64,000 bases of DNA from Veillonella sp. (lineage in GTDB: Bacteria > Bacillota > Negativicutes > Veillonellales > Veillonellaceae): assembly GCF_015058545.1 (NCBI RefSeq), contig NZ_SVCB01000073.1, positions 7,414 to 71,413 on the forward strand, read 5' to 3'. Shown here piece after piece: positions 46,761-55,201 of this stretch. The notes under the pieces are model-generated. The model was not told the origin of the DNA, did not search any database, and saw nothing but the letters and a program-made list of their open reading frames with translations. How positions within the stretch are numbered: position 1 is the first letter of the stretch; each line of letters starts with the position of its first letter. Made by a program: the position numbers and the translations under genes.

Positions 46761-47342
46761 AGAGTCAAGTTCCGCATGGGGCTTATTACCGTCTACCAAT
46801 AAAGTCAGCTTACTGGTGTAAGGATTTAACATGAGACCATGGATTTTAACATCATTTGGAATAAGTGGATTCTGACGAAGCTGTGCTACCGCTTTAATTA
46901 CATTCTGTTCAGAATGACAGAAGTTATTAGCCCAGCGATCCATTTCACAACGAATCATGGTAATCGCTTCCGGCGAAATACCGCGGTCAATCATGCGCTT
47001 AGAAAGTTCATCGGGACAAGTTTTTTCCATGCCGCAGTCTTCATGACCGACAATGAAAATTTCTTTGGCGCCCAATTCGTAAATACTTACCACAAGACTG
47101 CGAATAACATCACTAAACACATCGGTAATGCAGTTGCCGGCTACACGAATGACGTTAGCATCGCCACGGTCAATGCCCATCGTGCGTTCCAATAAATCAA
47201 CAAGACGCGTATCCATGCAAGTCAAAATGGCAATATGACGTTGCGGTGTCTTAGGGGACGGCATCCCCGCTTCACCGTATTCTTTAATAATATCAGCCAC
47301 ATAAGCTTCATTTGCTTTTAAAACTTCTTCTAATAATGACAT
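46737..47342 (-). CDS. beta-carbonic anhydrase
   Basis: 201 residues from the ATG at 47342, chosen for GGAGG 8 bases upstream. Zinc ligands Cys42, His100 and Cys103 with the Asp44-Arg46 dyad (TCMDTR, GHEDCGM). This is the short clade of beta-class enzymes that interconvert CO2 and bicarbonate. The C-terminus ends in CSCC, unusual for the family, and this end is duplicated downstream. Confidence 0.92.
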   Translation of the reverse strand: MSLLEEVLKANEAYVADIIKEYGEAGMPSPKTPQRHIAILTCMDTRLVDLLERTMGIDRGDANVIRVAGNCITDVFSDVIRSLVVSIYELGAKEIFIVGHEDCGMEKTCPDELSKRMIDRGISPEAITMIRCEMDRWANNFCHSEQNVIKAVAQLRQNPLIPNDVKIHGLMLNPYTSKLTLLVDGNKPHAELDSMAVCSCC

Positions 47343-47434
47343 GTCAGCCACCTCCATAACGGAATACTACTTTCACTATAACTATATCACAGTTTTTCGA
47401 TGTTGGTATCTAAAAAATTTTAATAAATACAAAA

Positions 47435-47465
47435 AGAGCAGGTCAGACCACCCTGAACCCGCTCT
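47435..47465 (-). terminator. intrinsic terminator after the 47489 gene
   Basis: An imperfect stem, AGAGC-a-GGT-CAG, loop ACCACC, CTG-a-ACC-c-GCTCT. The minus strand continues TTTTTGTATT. Confidence 0.7.
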
Positions 47466-47488
47466 ATTAACACCCTTACAGTATATAA

Positions 47489-47887
47489 TTAAATGAACGC
47501 ATGTATAAACCAGCTAATCCGTAAGAAAAACATGATAAGCATCAAAAAGCTAACCTCAATGACGAACAGTAACGGGGCTAACATATACAAGCCGCCAATG
47601 CTTAATAAACTAAAGAGAATAAATTTTGACCTTTGAAACCCTTCACTTTGATTAACTATACGCCAAATTGTAGCAAGTCCCCAGCCGCTAAGCGTAAAAA
47701 TAATCATAGTATCAATATGCGGTGCATTTTCGGTACTAAACCATAATGAAGTGCCCAAGGGCATGCCTGCCATGTTAAGTGTCGCCAAAAATAAAAATAT
47801 AATCCCTAATGCACTGTTAATGACCGTTCGTTTACTTGGCACCGTTTTAAATTGATCAACATAAAAGAAACATCGTAATAATTCCAT
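47489..47887 (-). CDS. hypothetical membrane protein
   Basis: 132 residues from the ATG at 47887, which has AAGGAGGAG 8 bases upstream. Four hydrophobic segments (ALGIIFLFLATLNMAG, MIIFTLSGWGLATIW, FILFSLLSIGGLYMLAP, VSFLMLIMFFLRISWF). I do not recognise the family. It stands alone, with its own terminator, next to the tRNA. Confidence 0.7.
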   Translation of the reverse strand: MELLRCFFYVDQFKTVPSKRTVINSALGIIFLFLATLNMAGMPLGTSLWFSTENAPHIDTMIIFTLSGWGLATIWRIVNQSEGFQRSKFILFSLLSIGGLYMLAPLLFVIEVSFLMLIMFFLRISWFIHAFI

Positions 47888-48101
47888 AGTAGACTCCTCC
47901 TTACATTCGCCTATATTGCTAATCACTTTGTACTTTACAATAATAATAGCAAAGCTGACGGACATAGGATTGTCCCGGTAAACAGACTTTTAATTTTTAT
48001 CCTATTTTATGCGTTCTTTTATACGTTAAAAATATTATGTAATGAAAAATAAAAATTTTGCCATTACCAGCCCGACAAGAGGCGATTAAGAGCACAAACT
48101 A

Positions 48102-48130
48102 TTTACAAACCTTTACAAACTTGATAAAAT
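48102..48130 (+). promoter_or_regulatory. promoter of the tRNA-Gly gene
   Basis: TTTACA (48102-48107), 17 bases, TAAAAT (48125-48130), 16 bases before the tRNA. Confidence 0.65.
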
Positions 48131-48146
48131 GAACGAGTACAAACAT

Positions 48147-48220
48147 GCGGCCGTAGTTCATCGGTAGAACGACGGCTTCCCAAGCCGTAGAGGTGGGTTC
48201 GATTCCCATCGGCCGCTCCA
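48147..48220 (+). tRNA. tRNA-Gly (anticodon CCC)
   Basis: 74 bases including an encoded CCA. The acceptor stem GCGGCCG pairs with CGGCCGC. The anticodon arm is ACGGC TTCCCAA GCCGT with anticodon CCC. The T arm is GTGGG TTCGATT CCCAT. Its 3' end abuts the prophage, so it is the likely bacterial attachment site. Confidence 0.96.
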
Positions 48221-48505
48221 ACCTTAAAATATTATTTTTGAAATATTGCACTATATTGCAAAGTGTTGCAAAGGCATATAAAATAAGTCTTCTTTGAAAA
48301 CTTGATATATTATAGTATTGCATAATATTGAAAGCATTTGCCCCCATTTTGCCCCCACAAGTGCCCCCTTGAGGTTTTTGAATAATAACTTTACATTAAA
48401 TAAAAAAAGTGCCCACAAAGCTAGATTAATTCTAACTCTGTGGTCTTTTCTTTTTCTATGTATGATTAACGATTCATACACCGAGATAATGGATCACTCT
48501 ACCTT
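48221..48505. other. attachment-site arm with helically phased direct repeats
   Basis: Next to the tRNA, TTGCA occurs at 48246, 48256 and 48266 (10-base spacing) and again near 48318. Further in, GCCCCC occurs at 48340, 48351 and 48363. Such phased repeats look like integrase or Xis arm sites of an attL. The GCCCCC part also reads on the minus strand as GAKWGQM, reminiscent of integrase C-termini, so a relic gene end is the alternative. No gene otherwise. Confidence 0.45.
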
Positions 48506-49090
48506 TCACCATTGCTTAACCGTATACAAAATTGTTGTGCCTTTTACTTTACTACCTTCTAATTGTACCATTCCTTCAATCCTCCCTGATTGATACGCAA
48601 CAGTAGGGTATATCTTTTCATCTATATATGTAACCCCTACTTTTATTTTATGCTCTTTGGCCAAATTAATCTTATAGACATCTACAGCTTGCTTTGTTTC
48701 ATTTGGTGTTACTATTGTTCTGTCTGTTTTTTCTAATGCAACTTTTGGTAATTTACCATTATCTTCTTGTATTGCTTGCTCTGTAGCAATAGCAGCTTTA
48801 TCTAAATTTGGTGCTATTACTACAAATTGTGCATCCGGACTTCTTTTTTCTGTATTTAAAATTTCATGCCTAATATCACTAGCTGTATCAGGACTTACAT
48901 TAATACTTCTTGCAAAATCATCTACCGGTGCATATCTTACTACATAATTTGTAATTACCTTTGGTTCTGTTTTTACCGCTTGCTTATTCTTTCCTATAGC
49001 AAAACATACAATAGCCACTATTAATATAATAGTTATATATATAATAGGTTTCCAATGCTGCTTAATTTTAGTCCATAAATTGTACCACAT
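48506..49090 (-). CDS. phage protein with N-terminal membrane anchor, possible spanin
   Basis: 194 residues. A short cytoplasmic end, one helix (about 15-33, IIYITIILIVAIVCFAIG), then a periplasmic domain with alternating charged segments and a beta-rich end (VGVTYIDEKIYPTVAYQSGR). It overlaps the amidase gene by 23 bases and is the last lysis-cassette gene before the attachment site. In a diderm host an inner-membrane spanin would fit this size and place, but I see no outer-membrane partner with a lipobox, and the domain is unrecognised. Confidence 0.55.
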   Translation of the reverse strand: MWYNLWTKIKQHWKPIIYITIILIVAIVCFAIGKNKQAVKTEPKVITNYVVRYAPVDDFARSINVSPDTASDIRHEILNTEKRSPDAQFVVIAPNLDKAAIATEQAIQEDNGKLPKVALEKTDRTIVTPNETKQAVDVYKINLAKEHKIKVGVTYIDEKIYPTVAYQSGRIEGMVQLEGSKVKGTTILYTVKQW

Positions 49091-49631
49091 AATCAGTTAC
49101 ACCCCTTGCCAATGCTTTGGCTGCTTCATCTTGATTGTTTTCATTTCGTAACCACGCTTCTTCTGCCGGATTGCTAATAAACGGCAATTCAAATAGTGCT
49201 GCCGGCATTGCCGTATTATTAAGCACATATAATCCGGCTTCCTTGTCTACATCACCGTCAGACCAATCTGCACGCACATCAAGGCTTGGGAATGTATTGG
49301 CCATTTGATTCATCAGACATGTAGCAAAATTATCTGAATTAGTCCATCCTCTACTTGTATATACTTCAATACCTCTAGCCGATTCATTAAAGCTATTGCA
49401 ATGAATAGAAAGGAATAAATCATAATTACCTTGATTAGCTGTTTGGCAAATAAATTCTAGTGAATCATTTTGAATATAATCTGCTTGTACGCCTGCTGTA
49501 ATTAGATATTGCTGTACTAACGCTCCAACATTAGCAACAACATCACACTCTCTTAATCCTGTCGGGCCAATTGCTCCCGGATCTGGATTACCATTTGGTG
49601 CATGCCCAGCATTTACTAATACTCTAATCAT
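49068..49631 (-). CDS. phage endolysin, N-acetylmuramoyl-L-alanine amidase (Amidase_3)
   Basis: 187 residues, catalytic domain only. Zinc ligands His10 (VNAGHAPNG), Glu28 (LRECDV) and His77 (LSIHCNS), catalytic Glu148 (ALFELPFISN). It cleaves the bond between muramic acid and L-Ala. No signal peptide or cell-wall-binding domain, so it needs the holin. Starts 4 bases inside the preceding gene. Confidence 0.92.
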   Translation of the reverse strand: MIRVLVNAGHAPNGNPDPGAIGPTGLRECDVVANVGALVQQYLITAGVQADYIQNDSLEFICQTANQGNYDLFLSIHCNSFNESARGIEVYTSRGWTNSDNFATCLMNQMANTFPSLDVRADWSDGDVDKEAGLYVLNNTAMPAALFELPFISNPAEEAWLRNENNQDEAAKALARGVTDYVVQFMD

Positions 49632-49957
49632 TTTTTATCATCCTTTCCTTCAAATTCATCCGGTATACCGTTATGGTCTACATCAACAATAGCTTTGGCC
49701 AATGCTATAACGGCACCAATTACACCGGCTGATAACATACTTGAACCTAAACTTATACCTAATGGCATAAACTTATAGATAACATCCGGTTTATAATCAA
49801 AAAAAACTGCCATAATATACATCATGGCAGTAAAGAAATACGGCATTACGGCAATTACAAAGAAAATAATAATTGCCCATGTTAGCTTTATATTCTTAAT
49901 CAGACTTATAGGCATTCCTTTAATTGTAGCCCATACATCACTAAGCATCTTATTCAA
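49628..49957 (-). CDS. phage membrane protein, holin-like, with EF-hand-like motif
   Basis: 109 residues with two or three hydrophobic segments (AIIIFFVIAVMPYFFTAMMYIMAVFF and SSMLSAGVIGAVIALAKAI, each cut here at natural breaks) and a hydrophilic tail with DVDHNGIPDEFE at 92-103, a calcium-loop pattern. It overlaps both neighbours by 4 bases, between two other lysis genes. Holin or accessory lysis protein is inferred from size and place. Confidence 0.6.
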   Translation of the reverse strand: MNKMLSDVWATIKGMPISLIKNIKLTWAIIIFFVIAVMPYFFTAMMYIMAVFFDYKPDVIYKFMPLGISLGSSMLSAGVIGAVIALAKAIVDVDHNGIPDEFEGKDDKK

Positions 49958-50496
49958 TTTTTTATCACCTTTTCAATAATTCCAAGTAGTCTTTCAATGA
50001 TAACAATATTTCTTGCATCCAATGCCCTTAATTTTTCAACAATGCTACTCAATTCATATACAATAGGGCAATACATAAAAAACTGTGATAATAATATATC
50101 TGTCCTAAATCCTAATGTTTCAGTATCCGGTGCAAGCATCATCAGAATTGAGAGGATAAAGAACCAAGGGTACTGTTTTACAAACTTTTGGAATGTAGCC
50201 ATTCTTAGGCCTTTACTTGCTAAAAAGCGTCTTGGTCTTCCATTTACGATTACAACGCCCCACCCTCTCCACATTAAGGCTAACATTATATTTAGCACAG
50301 TACCTTCCCTGTTAGTTGCTTTGTTGTAATCAGTAGCTTCTATCAATAATCTTAAAAAAGTATCAATACAAACCAACAACACTACTAATATAGCGGTATT
50401 CAATTCATCAATTAGAATATTATTCGTAATGACATTTTCTAAATATAAAATAGCACTATCTAATGGCGGTGGTGGCGGGCCATCAAACAAAATCAC
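49954..50496 (-). CDS. putative phage holin (holin_4/toxin-secretion family)
   Basis: 180 residues, GTG start behind AGGGGG. A proline run near the N-terminus, a helix LNTAILVVLLVCIDTFLRLL, then a loop with GRPRRFLASKGLR, another hydrophobic region and a C-terminal LSSIVEKLRALDARN, which matches the ending of Phage_holin_4-type proteins (SSIxENLxxLG). It would permeabilise the inner membrane to release the amidase. Confidence 0.6.
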   Translation of the reverse strand: MILFDGPPPPPLDSAILYLENVITNNILIDELNTAILVVLLVCIDTFLRLLIEATDYNKATNREGTVLNIMLALMWRGWGVVIVNGRPRRFLASKGLRMATFQKFVKQYPWFFILSILMMLAPDTETLGFRTDILLSQFFMYCPIVYELSSIVEKLRALDARNIVIIERLLGIIEKVIKN

Positions 50497-50498
50497 GA

Positions 50499-50681
50499 TT
50501 AAGCCCCCTTCTCAACAGTAACATCTGTTGCTACATCCTCACCGGCTTCTTTTAGTTCCTTCTCTTTCAATGCATCAATGTCTTCATAAATATCAACTAA
50601 CAAATTATGAACGCATTCCGCATCAGGGCAACGGCCATTTTCTAACAATTCATTTGCACAATATTCACAATACTTTTCCAT
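50499..50681 (-). CDS. small phage protein with zinc-ribbon-like cysteines
   Basis: 60 residues: CEYC at 5-8 and C18..C23 (RCPDAEC), a possible single zinc knuckle, then an acidic helix. It is 3 bases from each neighbour's reading frame, so it is clearly in the operon. Function unknown. Confidence 0.65.
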   Translation of the reverse strand: MEKYCEYCANELLENGRCPDAECVHNLLVDIYEDIDALKEKELKEAGEDVATDVTVEKGA

Positions 50682-50683
50682 AA

Positions 50684-51109
50684 TTAAGCCCCCTTAACAG
50701 CTTTAAGCTCTTTTACCATCGACACTAAATTACTTTTATATTCTGCTTGAATCTTTTCTAATGCTGCTTGATTACCTGTTAATGTTGCAATTAATGCTTT
50801 ATCTTTTAACTGCTCATTAGCTGCATCATATTTATTTTTAATTTCATCAGTAGATTGTTCCTTAACTTCTGATTCAGTAGGTGGAATTGGTGTAAATTCA
50901 ACCATTTCTCCATTTTTATATACCTTACCGGCTTCTAATGCATCAAACACTTCACCTTCATCTTCAATATAATAACAATCCGGATATGATTCTTTTGCTA
51001 ATTCTAATAAATTCTCCATTGTTTTTGCATGCGTGCCTAATAAATAAGCAGCCACTTTTGTACGTTCACCGTTCACATTCTCTTTACTTAATACAATTAA
51101 AAATTTCAT
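50684..51109 (-). CDS. phage protein after the fibre module (possible fibre chaperone)
   Basis: 141 residues. An N-terminal globular part (MKFLIVLSKENVNGERTK), a Pro/Glu linker (TPIPPTESEV) and a C-terminal helical part (EQLKDKALIATLTGNQAALE). The layout resembles tail-fibre-assembly and XkdW-like proteins, which follow fibre genes, but I do not recognise a family with confidence. AGGAA lies upstream of the ATG. Confidence 0.6.
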   Translation of the reverse strand: MKFLIVLSKENVNGERTKVAAYLLGTHAKTMENLLELAKESYPDCYYIEDEGEVFDALEAGKVYKNGEMVEFTPIPPTESEVKEQSTDEIKNKYDAANEQLKDKALIATLTGNQAALEKIQAEYKSNLVSMVKELKAVKGA

Positions 51110-51154
51110 AATTAATTATTCCTTTCTTTTTTCAAGTTAATAGGGGGTAATTTT

Positions 51155-51814
51155 ATGAAACTACCAAATAATTATGGCCAAATCTGTAAACTGTCTGGCC
51201 AAAGAAGACGTCCTTTTATGGTTCGTAAAACAATCGGCTATGAAACTAATGGCCGTGCCATTTACCATATTATTAGCTATTACTCCAATAGAGCGGATGC
51301 ATTAGACGCACTATCAAAGTTCAATAATGCTGATGTTCCTATGCCTACTATCACCCTTTCTAAAGTTTATAAATTATGGTTCCCTACACATTCAAAACAT
51401 GTCAGTACATCGACCTCTAATAGTTATATTAATAGTCTTAAGCATTTAGGTTCTGTCGCAACTTTACCTATTAACACTATTAAATACAGACAACTACAAG
51501 ATGTTATGGATAACATGCTAAATAATGGATTATCTTATGCTAGTTTAAAAAAAGTTAGATCGCTTATACATCAACTCTATAATTTTGCAATTATCAACGA
51601 ATGGACTGATAAGAATCTAGCTGAGTATCTGATTATTGGCAAAAATATACCTGTTAGGCCACACAAACCTTTTACAACCGCTCAAATAAATAAACTATGG
51701 CGTTTAATTAGCACGCCCGAAAGCTATATAATAGCAAGCCGGAGCGATGGTATCAGAGGTACGAATTGTACAACTATTCGCCGTTTTATATTCTTTTATA
51801 ACGTTAACAGTTAA
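51155..51814 (+). pseudogene. truncated tyrosine recombinase (integrase N-terminal part)
   Basis: The only plus-strand gene in this part of the prophage. Residues 1-60 form an arm-binding domain (LPNNYGQICKLSGQRRRP), 65-170 a SAM-like core-binding domain (ITLSKVYKLWFPTHSK ... LKKVRSLIHQLYNFAI), and FTTAQINKLWRLI is where the catalytic domain normally begins. From about 51705 the frame runs through the reverse of the tail-fibre gene end, so the catalytic R-H-R-Y part is missing. It is divergent from the gene at 51109 and convergent with the fibre gene. Probably a remnant; a recombination role cannot be carried out by this fragment alone. Confidence 0.7.
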
Positions 51815-52681
51815 GCTTAATTTACTGTCGCTTGCGTCAATAACGCCAACCGGAATAATAATATAATCCGTATTATTAAAAGCTATCGCAAAGTTTGCCG
51901 TGGCTGCATTACCGGAAGGACGGCCGGTTGCTCCACCTTGGATAATTAATCCAAAAAACAGCGGGCCAAAACAGATAAACCAAGAGTTTGCATTGCTAAA
52001 TCTTGCCTGTACGCCTAATCCTTCAAAAGTCTTTTTACCAATTGCCCTAATTACGTTATCATCAAAATCATCACTTTTAAATGCATCTGAAATGGCCTTT
52101 TTAACGTACTTCTTAACATAACTTACACGTGCACCTAAATTGGCTAATAGACTATTACTTTCAATCTCATCATCATCCACACTAGATGTATCATCAGTAA
52201 ACGCTTCTCTTAGATCCAATACAGTAACAAAGGTTTCATCTTTAATAATGGCTTTAACGTTTGTAACTGCACCTATAATAGTTCTTACATTGTAAATTTC
52301 GCTTTCAATCGGAATCGATTTATCCGGTACAAATCCGACTTTATCACCGCCATTAGTGTACGCATATAAAACCTCTGTACCGCCCTCAGCTTTAGCAAAC
52401 AAGGCTACTTCTTTTGGAAAAAAACCAATATCTAATTTAGAATTTGAAATTGTGGCTCTAACTAAAAACTGCCCATTACCCTCGTTTAATGCTTTGGTAA
52501 TAGGCAGTTCCATTTTTGGAGAGATGATATTAAGCATTGCACTAACATCTTGATTAGACGGTAAATCTCCATCCCCTACTAATACTCTTGTAAAAACTAA
52601 TTGCTTGTTAGTAGCAAGGCATTCACTAATTAATGCTAATCCTTTTTTTGTTACTACGTTTTTAGGATATTGCGATGCCAT
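51704..52681 (-). CDS. phage tail fibre/collar protein
   Basis: 325 residues. The N-terminus (KNVVTKKGLALISECLATNK) is the DUF3751-type tail-collar fibre attachment domain. A middle region with coiled-coil potential and a C-terminal receptor-type domain ending IAFGRAN complete it. It should attach to the baseplate and bind the host surface. Its last codons overlap the truncated recombinase frame. AAGGAGG precedes the ATG. Confidence 0.82.
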   Translation of the reverse strand: MASQYPKNVVTKKGLALISECLATNKQLVFTRVLVGDGDLPSNQDVSAMLNIISPKMELPITKALNEGNGQFLVRATISNSKLDIGFFPKEVALFAKAEGGTEVLYAYTNGGDKVGFVPDKSIPIESEIYNVRTIIGAVTNVKAIIKDETFVTVLDLREAFTDDTSSVDDDEIESNSLLANLGARVSYVKKYVKKAISDAFKSDDFDDNVIRAIGKKTFEGLGVQARFSNANSWFICFGPLFFGLIIQGGATGRPSGNAATANFAIAFNNTDYIIIPVGVIDASDSKLSLTVNVIKEYKTANSCTIRTSDTIAPACYYIAFGRAN

Positions 52682-52693
52682 TTTAAAACCTCC

Positions 52694-53311
52694 TTAATAA
52701 ATATCATGAATAACATTAGATTTTGAAATATAAACCCCAACAACTACTGCTGCATCATCAAGTTCTGTGCTAAATCCTACATCCGGTTCTATATTAACGA
52801 TGCTTGAAGTAGTCATATAACAGCCTGCATATAACCCACCATTCACTTCATGCATATCCGCAACTTCCATGCCAATATGTGCCGGCTTAACTTCTTCCAT
52901 ATCCGTCCTGATATTTGGCAGTGCATACACAAAACTTGAGTTATTAAAAACTAACTTTAATCGGCCATTTTCAAAGAGTACATCAATATCATCCAAAACA
53001 TAGACTTTTACCAAGGCTCTAATCTTTTCTAAATCCAACTTACCGGATTGTTGCCATTTGGCTTCTACTCTTTTTCGCCTGTCCGATAATGTACCTTCAG
53101 CTTTAATTGCTAAATCCTTTTCATAATTAGCCGTTCCGCTTTCGCTTGCTGTATCAAAAAAGACGTTGCCTAAAAGTTCATCTAACCTTTTATCAACGTC
53201 TTCCATCGTTATACCGGCTGAATCATATAATTGCCTTACCCACGGATCCTTACGGTACAGTTTATTTATTGTCTTTAATGCATATTCTTTTATTTCTTGC
53301 CTATTATTCAT
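52694..53311 (-). CDS. baseplate protein, XkdU-like (DUF2313/YmfQ)
   Basis: 205 residues from the ATG at 53311, which has GAGGTGG 8 bases upstream. The DUF2313 pattern is IRALVKVYVLDDIDVLFENG after LSDRRKRVEAKW. Wedge component that follows gpJ-like protein in Mu and PBSX. It overlaps the upstream gene by 8 bases. Confidence 0.8.
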   Translation of the reverse strand: MNNRQEIKEYALKTINKLYRKDPWVRQLYDSAGITMEDVDKRLDELLGNVFFDTASESGTANYEKDLAIKAEGTLSDRRKRVEAKWQQSGKLDLEKIRALVKVYVLDDIDVLFENGRLKLVFNNSSFVYALPNIRTDMEEVKPAHIGMEVADMHEVNGGLYAGCYMTTSSIVNIEPDVGFSTELDDAAVVVGVYISKSNVIHDIY

Positions 53312-54395
53312 TGAGTACCACCTCAACAGTTCCTAATATGGCCACCTGTTCATCTGTTAAGTTAATACGGCTACTGCTATTGTTTACATAATAACTATCA
53401 TAGTCATTAATTCCTTCTGTATTGATGATTAAGGCACCAATCTGTGCCACGCTAACATATGACTGCTTAAAAGCAATCTGTTTAAGGTAATCAATGAGCC
53501 GTTGTTCCAATTTAGCTTTAATCATACTAGCTGTGCTATTTTCAGCATTAACTACTCCATTAATTTTTACATTAATCAATACAGATTCTGCAGCAACTAC
53601 CGTACAATATGCTCCTACCGGTGCTTCTCCTTCACCTGTACCACTTTTGTTAGGATCTATATACTGTTGCACAACATTTACTAACTCTTGGCTTGCCGGC
53701 TGTCTATCGCTATCAATCAATACCACCTTTACAGTGTTATCACCGTTCCATAATGGTATTACATTAGCTTCACCTACACCTTCTACTTCTTTAGCCCATT
53801 GCTTATAATGATATTTATTGCCACTCGTTGCCGGCTCACGCAATTCTTCGTAATATCGTTGCCTTAAATCAGTATCTGATTCTGCATCTTCACCATTAAT
53901 TGTGGCATCATCGTTAGTAACAGTAATGATACCTGTTAACGTAACCGGCATTTTAGTAATACTGCCTTTTGGCACATTGCCAATTTCACCGGCTGTAGTA
54001 CATTCAATAGCTACTTTACTGCCTACCACAACATCTTTTGTTTCAGTAGCAACAAACTGTAGGCCACCTTCACTTTCAAACAAATTACCAACACTAATAA
54101 TGCCACTTCCCTGTACTACCGTAATATAGCCGGTAGCATACGTAGCTTTTTTTCGTTCCGTACCTCTTCTTTGGAATACTACACGTGTTAATTCATCACC
54201 GGTTAAATTATCTACGTCTTGTTTTCGCTCAATTTCCTGTGCTTTAAGGCACAATGCTAGTACTGCAAATGCCATACCACGTGTTAAGTCATAAGTAGGG
54301 AATCCTTCTGTTTTCTGATACTCTTCAGAAATTTCATCCAACATTACATTATGCACCGCATCAATGCCAATGCTTTTGGTAAAATCAATACTCAT
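53304..54395 (-). CDS. baseplate J-like wedge protein (XkdT-like)
   Basis: 363 residues. N-terminal part with FPTYDLTRGMAFAVLALCLKAQEIERKQ, a Baseplate_J core around RRGTERKKATYATGYITV and DTDLRQRYYEELREPATSGNKYHYKQWAKEVEGVGEAN, the hallmark of the family (quoted here in two natural parts: DTDLRQRYYEEL and YKQWAKEVEGVGEA). It builds the baseplate wedge. It overlaps the XkdS-like gene by 11 bases. Confidence 0.9.
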   Translation of the reverse strand: MSIDFTKSIGIDAVHNVMLDEISEEYQKTEGFPTYDLTRGMAFAVLALCLKAQEIERKQDVDNLTGDELTRVVFQRRGTERKKATYATGYITVVQGSGIISVGNLFESEGGLQFVATETKDVVVGSKVAIECTTAGEIGNVPKGSITKMPVTLTGIITVTNDDATINGEDAESDTDLRQRYYEELREPATSGNKYHYKQWAKEVEGVGEANVIPLWNGDNTVKVVLIDSDRQPASQELVNVVQQYIDPNKSGTGEGEAPVGAYCTVVAAESVLINVKINGVVNAENSTASMIKAKLEQRLIDYLKQIAFKQSYVSVAQIGALIINTEGINDYDSYYVNNSSSRINLTDEQVAILGTVEVVLNE

Positions 54396-54816
54396 ATGTA
54401 TATTTCACCTCCTCACCTGTTTTAGTCTTAACAGTAAAATAAAAAGTGCCTTTGTCAAATTTCCAATTATTAACGGAAACTGCACAAGGCACTTTATTTA
54501 AAATTCCATCAGTAATACGCCTTTTAATTTCACTGACAATAAAAGAGCGTGGTAATCGATACCCTACAAGCTTATCAAGATTTAAGCCAAAGGTATCACT
54601 GTAAATTTTATATGCATTTAGTTCAGTTCTAATAAATAGTTCAATCCATTGTTTAATCGCATCTACTTGTGATGTTTCAACATTAACGCCATCTTCAAGT
54701 ACAAATCTCTTTTTGGCAAAATCAAACTTCATGTTTCTACCTACTTTATTTTGAGCATTTGTTTTTGTAGATGTACTTTCAATGGTTTCTTTAAAATCGT
54801 AATCTGTAGGAAACAT
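54385..54816 (-). CDS. baseplate protein, XkdS-like (DUF2634)
   Basis: 143 residues from the ATG at 54816 with AGGTG 6 bases upstream. FPTDYDFKETIE at the start, VDAIKQWIELFIRTELNAYK in the middle and a beta-rich end. It occupies the XkdS position between the XkdR- and XkdT-like genes. Confidence 0.78.
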   Translation of the reverse strand: MFPTDYDFKETIESTSTKTNAQNKVGRNMKFDFAKKRFVLEDGVNVETSQVDAIKQWIELFIRTELNAYKIYSDTFGLNLDKLVGYRLPRSFIVSEIKRRITDGILNKVPCAVSVNNWKFDKGTFYFTVKTKTGEEVKYTYEY

Positions 54817-54825
54817 TGTTTTCAC

Positions 54826-55197
54826 CTACCTTACAATATCATCAATAAAATAATGCTGTCCACTTTCATCCGGTGTAACTTTAACCAAATCGCCAACTTT
54901 CCAAATTGGTTTAATATGTATCTTTCCTGTGCCCTTAGAGCTGTAGTTTGTATTCGGGCCACCAAGACATCCACCAACTGTTGTTGTTCCTTCATGTTCA
55001 TAGCTGTACTCCGCTTCATGCCTTAATATTTGATTACAGATATATCCATTGGTTTTATCAATTTTAAAAGTACCATTCCTAATAGTAACAAGCCAATTAT
55101 CTCCAATAGCTTGTACTTTACCTAATATACAGCCCATTAGCTTTGGATTATCTCTATTTCTGAACTCATTAGCCATCTGTGCATGCCAATCTTCCAT
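54826..55197 (-). CDS. phage protein, XkdR-like (DUF2577)
   Basis: 123 residues, an OB-like beta-rich small protein: MGCILGKVQAIGDNWLVTIRN at the start and WKVGDLVKVTPDESGQHYF near the end. DUF2577 proteins sit on the baseplate hub of contractile tails. Starts 4 bases after the hub gene. Confidence 0.78.
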   Translation of the reverse strand: MEDWHAQMANEFRNRDNPKLMGCILGKVQAIGDNWLVTIRNGTFKIDKTNGYICNQILRHEAEYSYEHEGTTTVGGCLGGPNTNYSSKGTGKIHIKPIWKVGDLVKVTPDESGQHYFIDDIVR

Positions 55198-55201
55198 ACT
55201 A

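Noticed and set aside
48340..48368. GCCCCC repeats as a CRISPR array
   Set aside because: Only three 6-base repeats with 5-6-base gaps and no cas genes.
48251..48481. Small minus-strand gene next to the tRNA with GAKWGQM
   Set aside because: No ribosome-binding site and no domain. The motif arises from the GCCCCC repeats, so it is noted only as a possible integrase relic.
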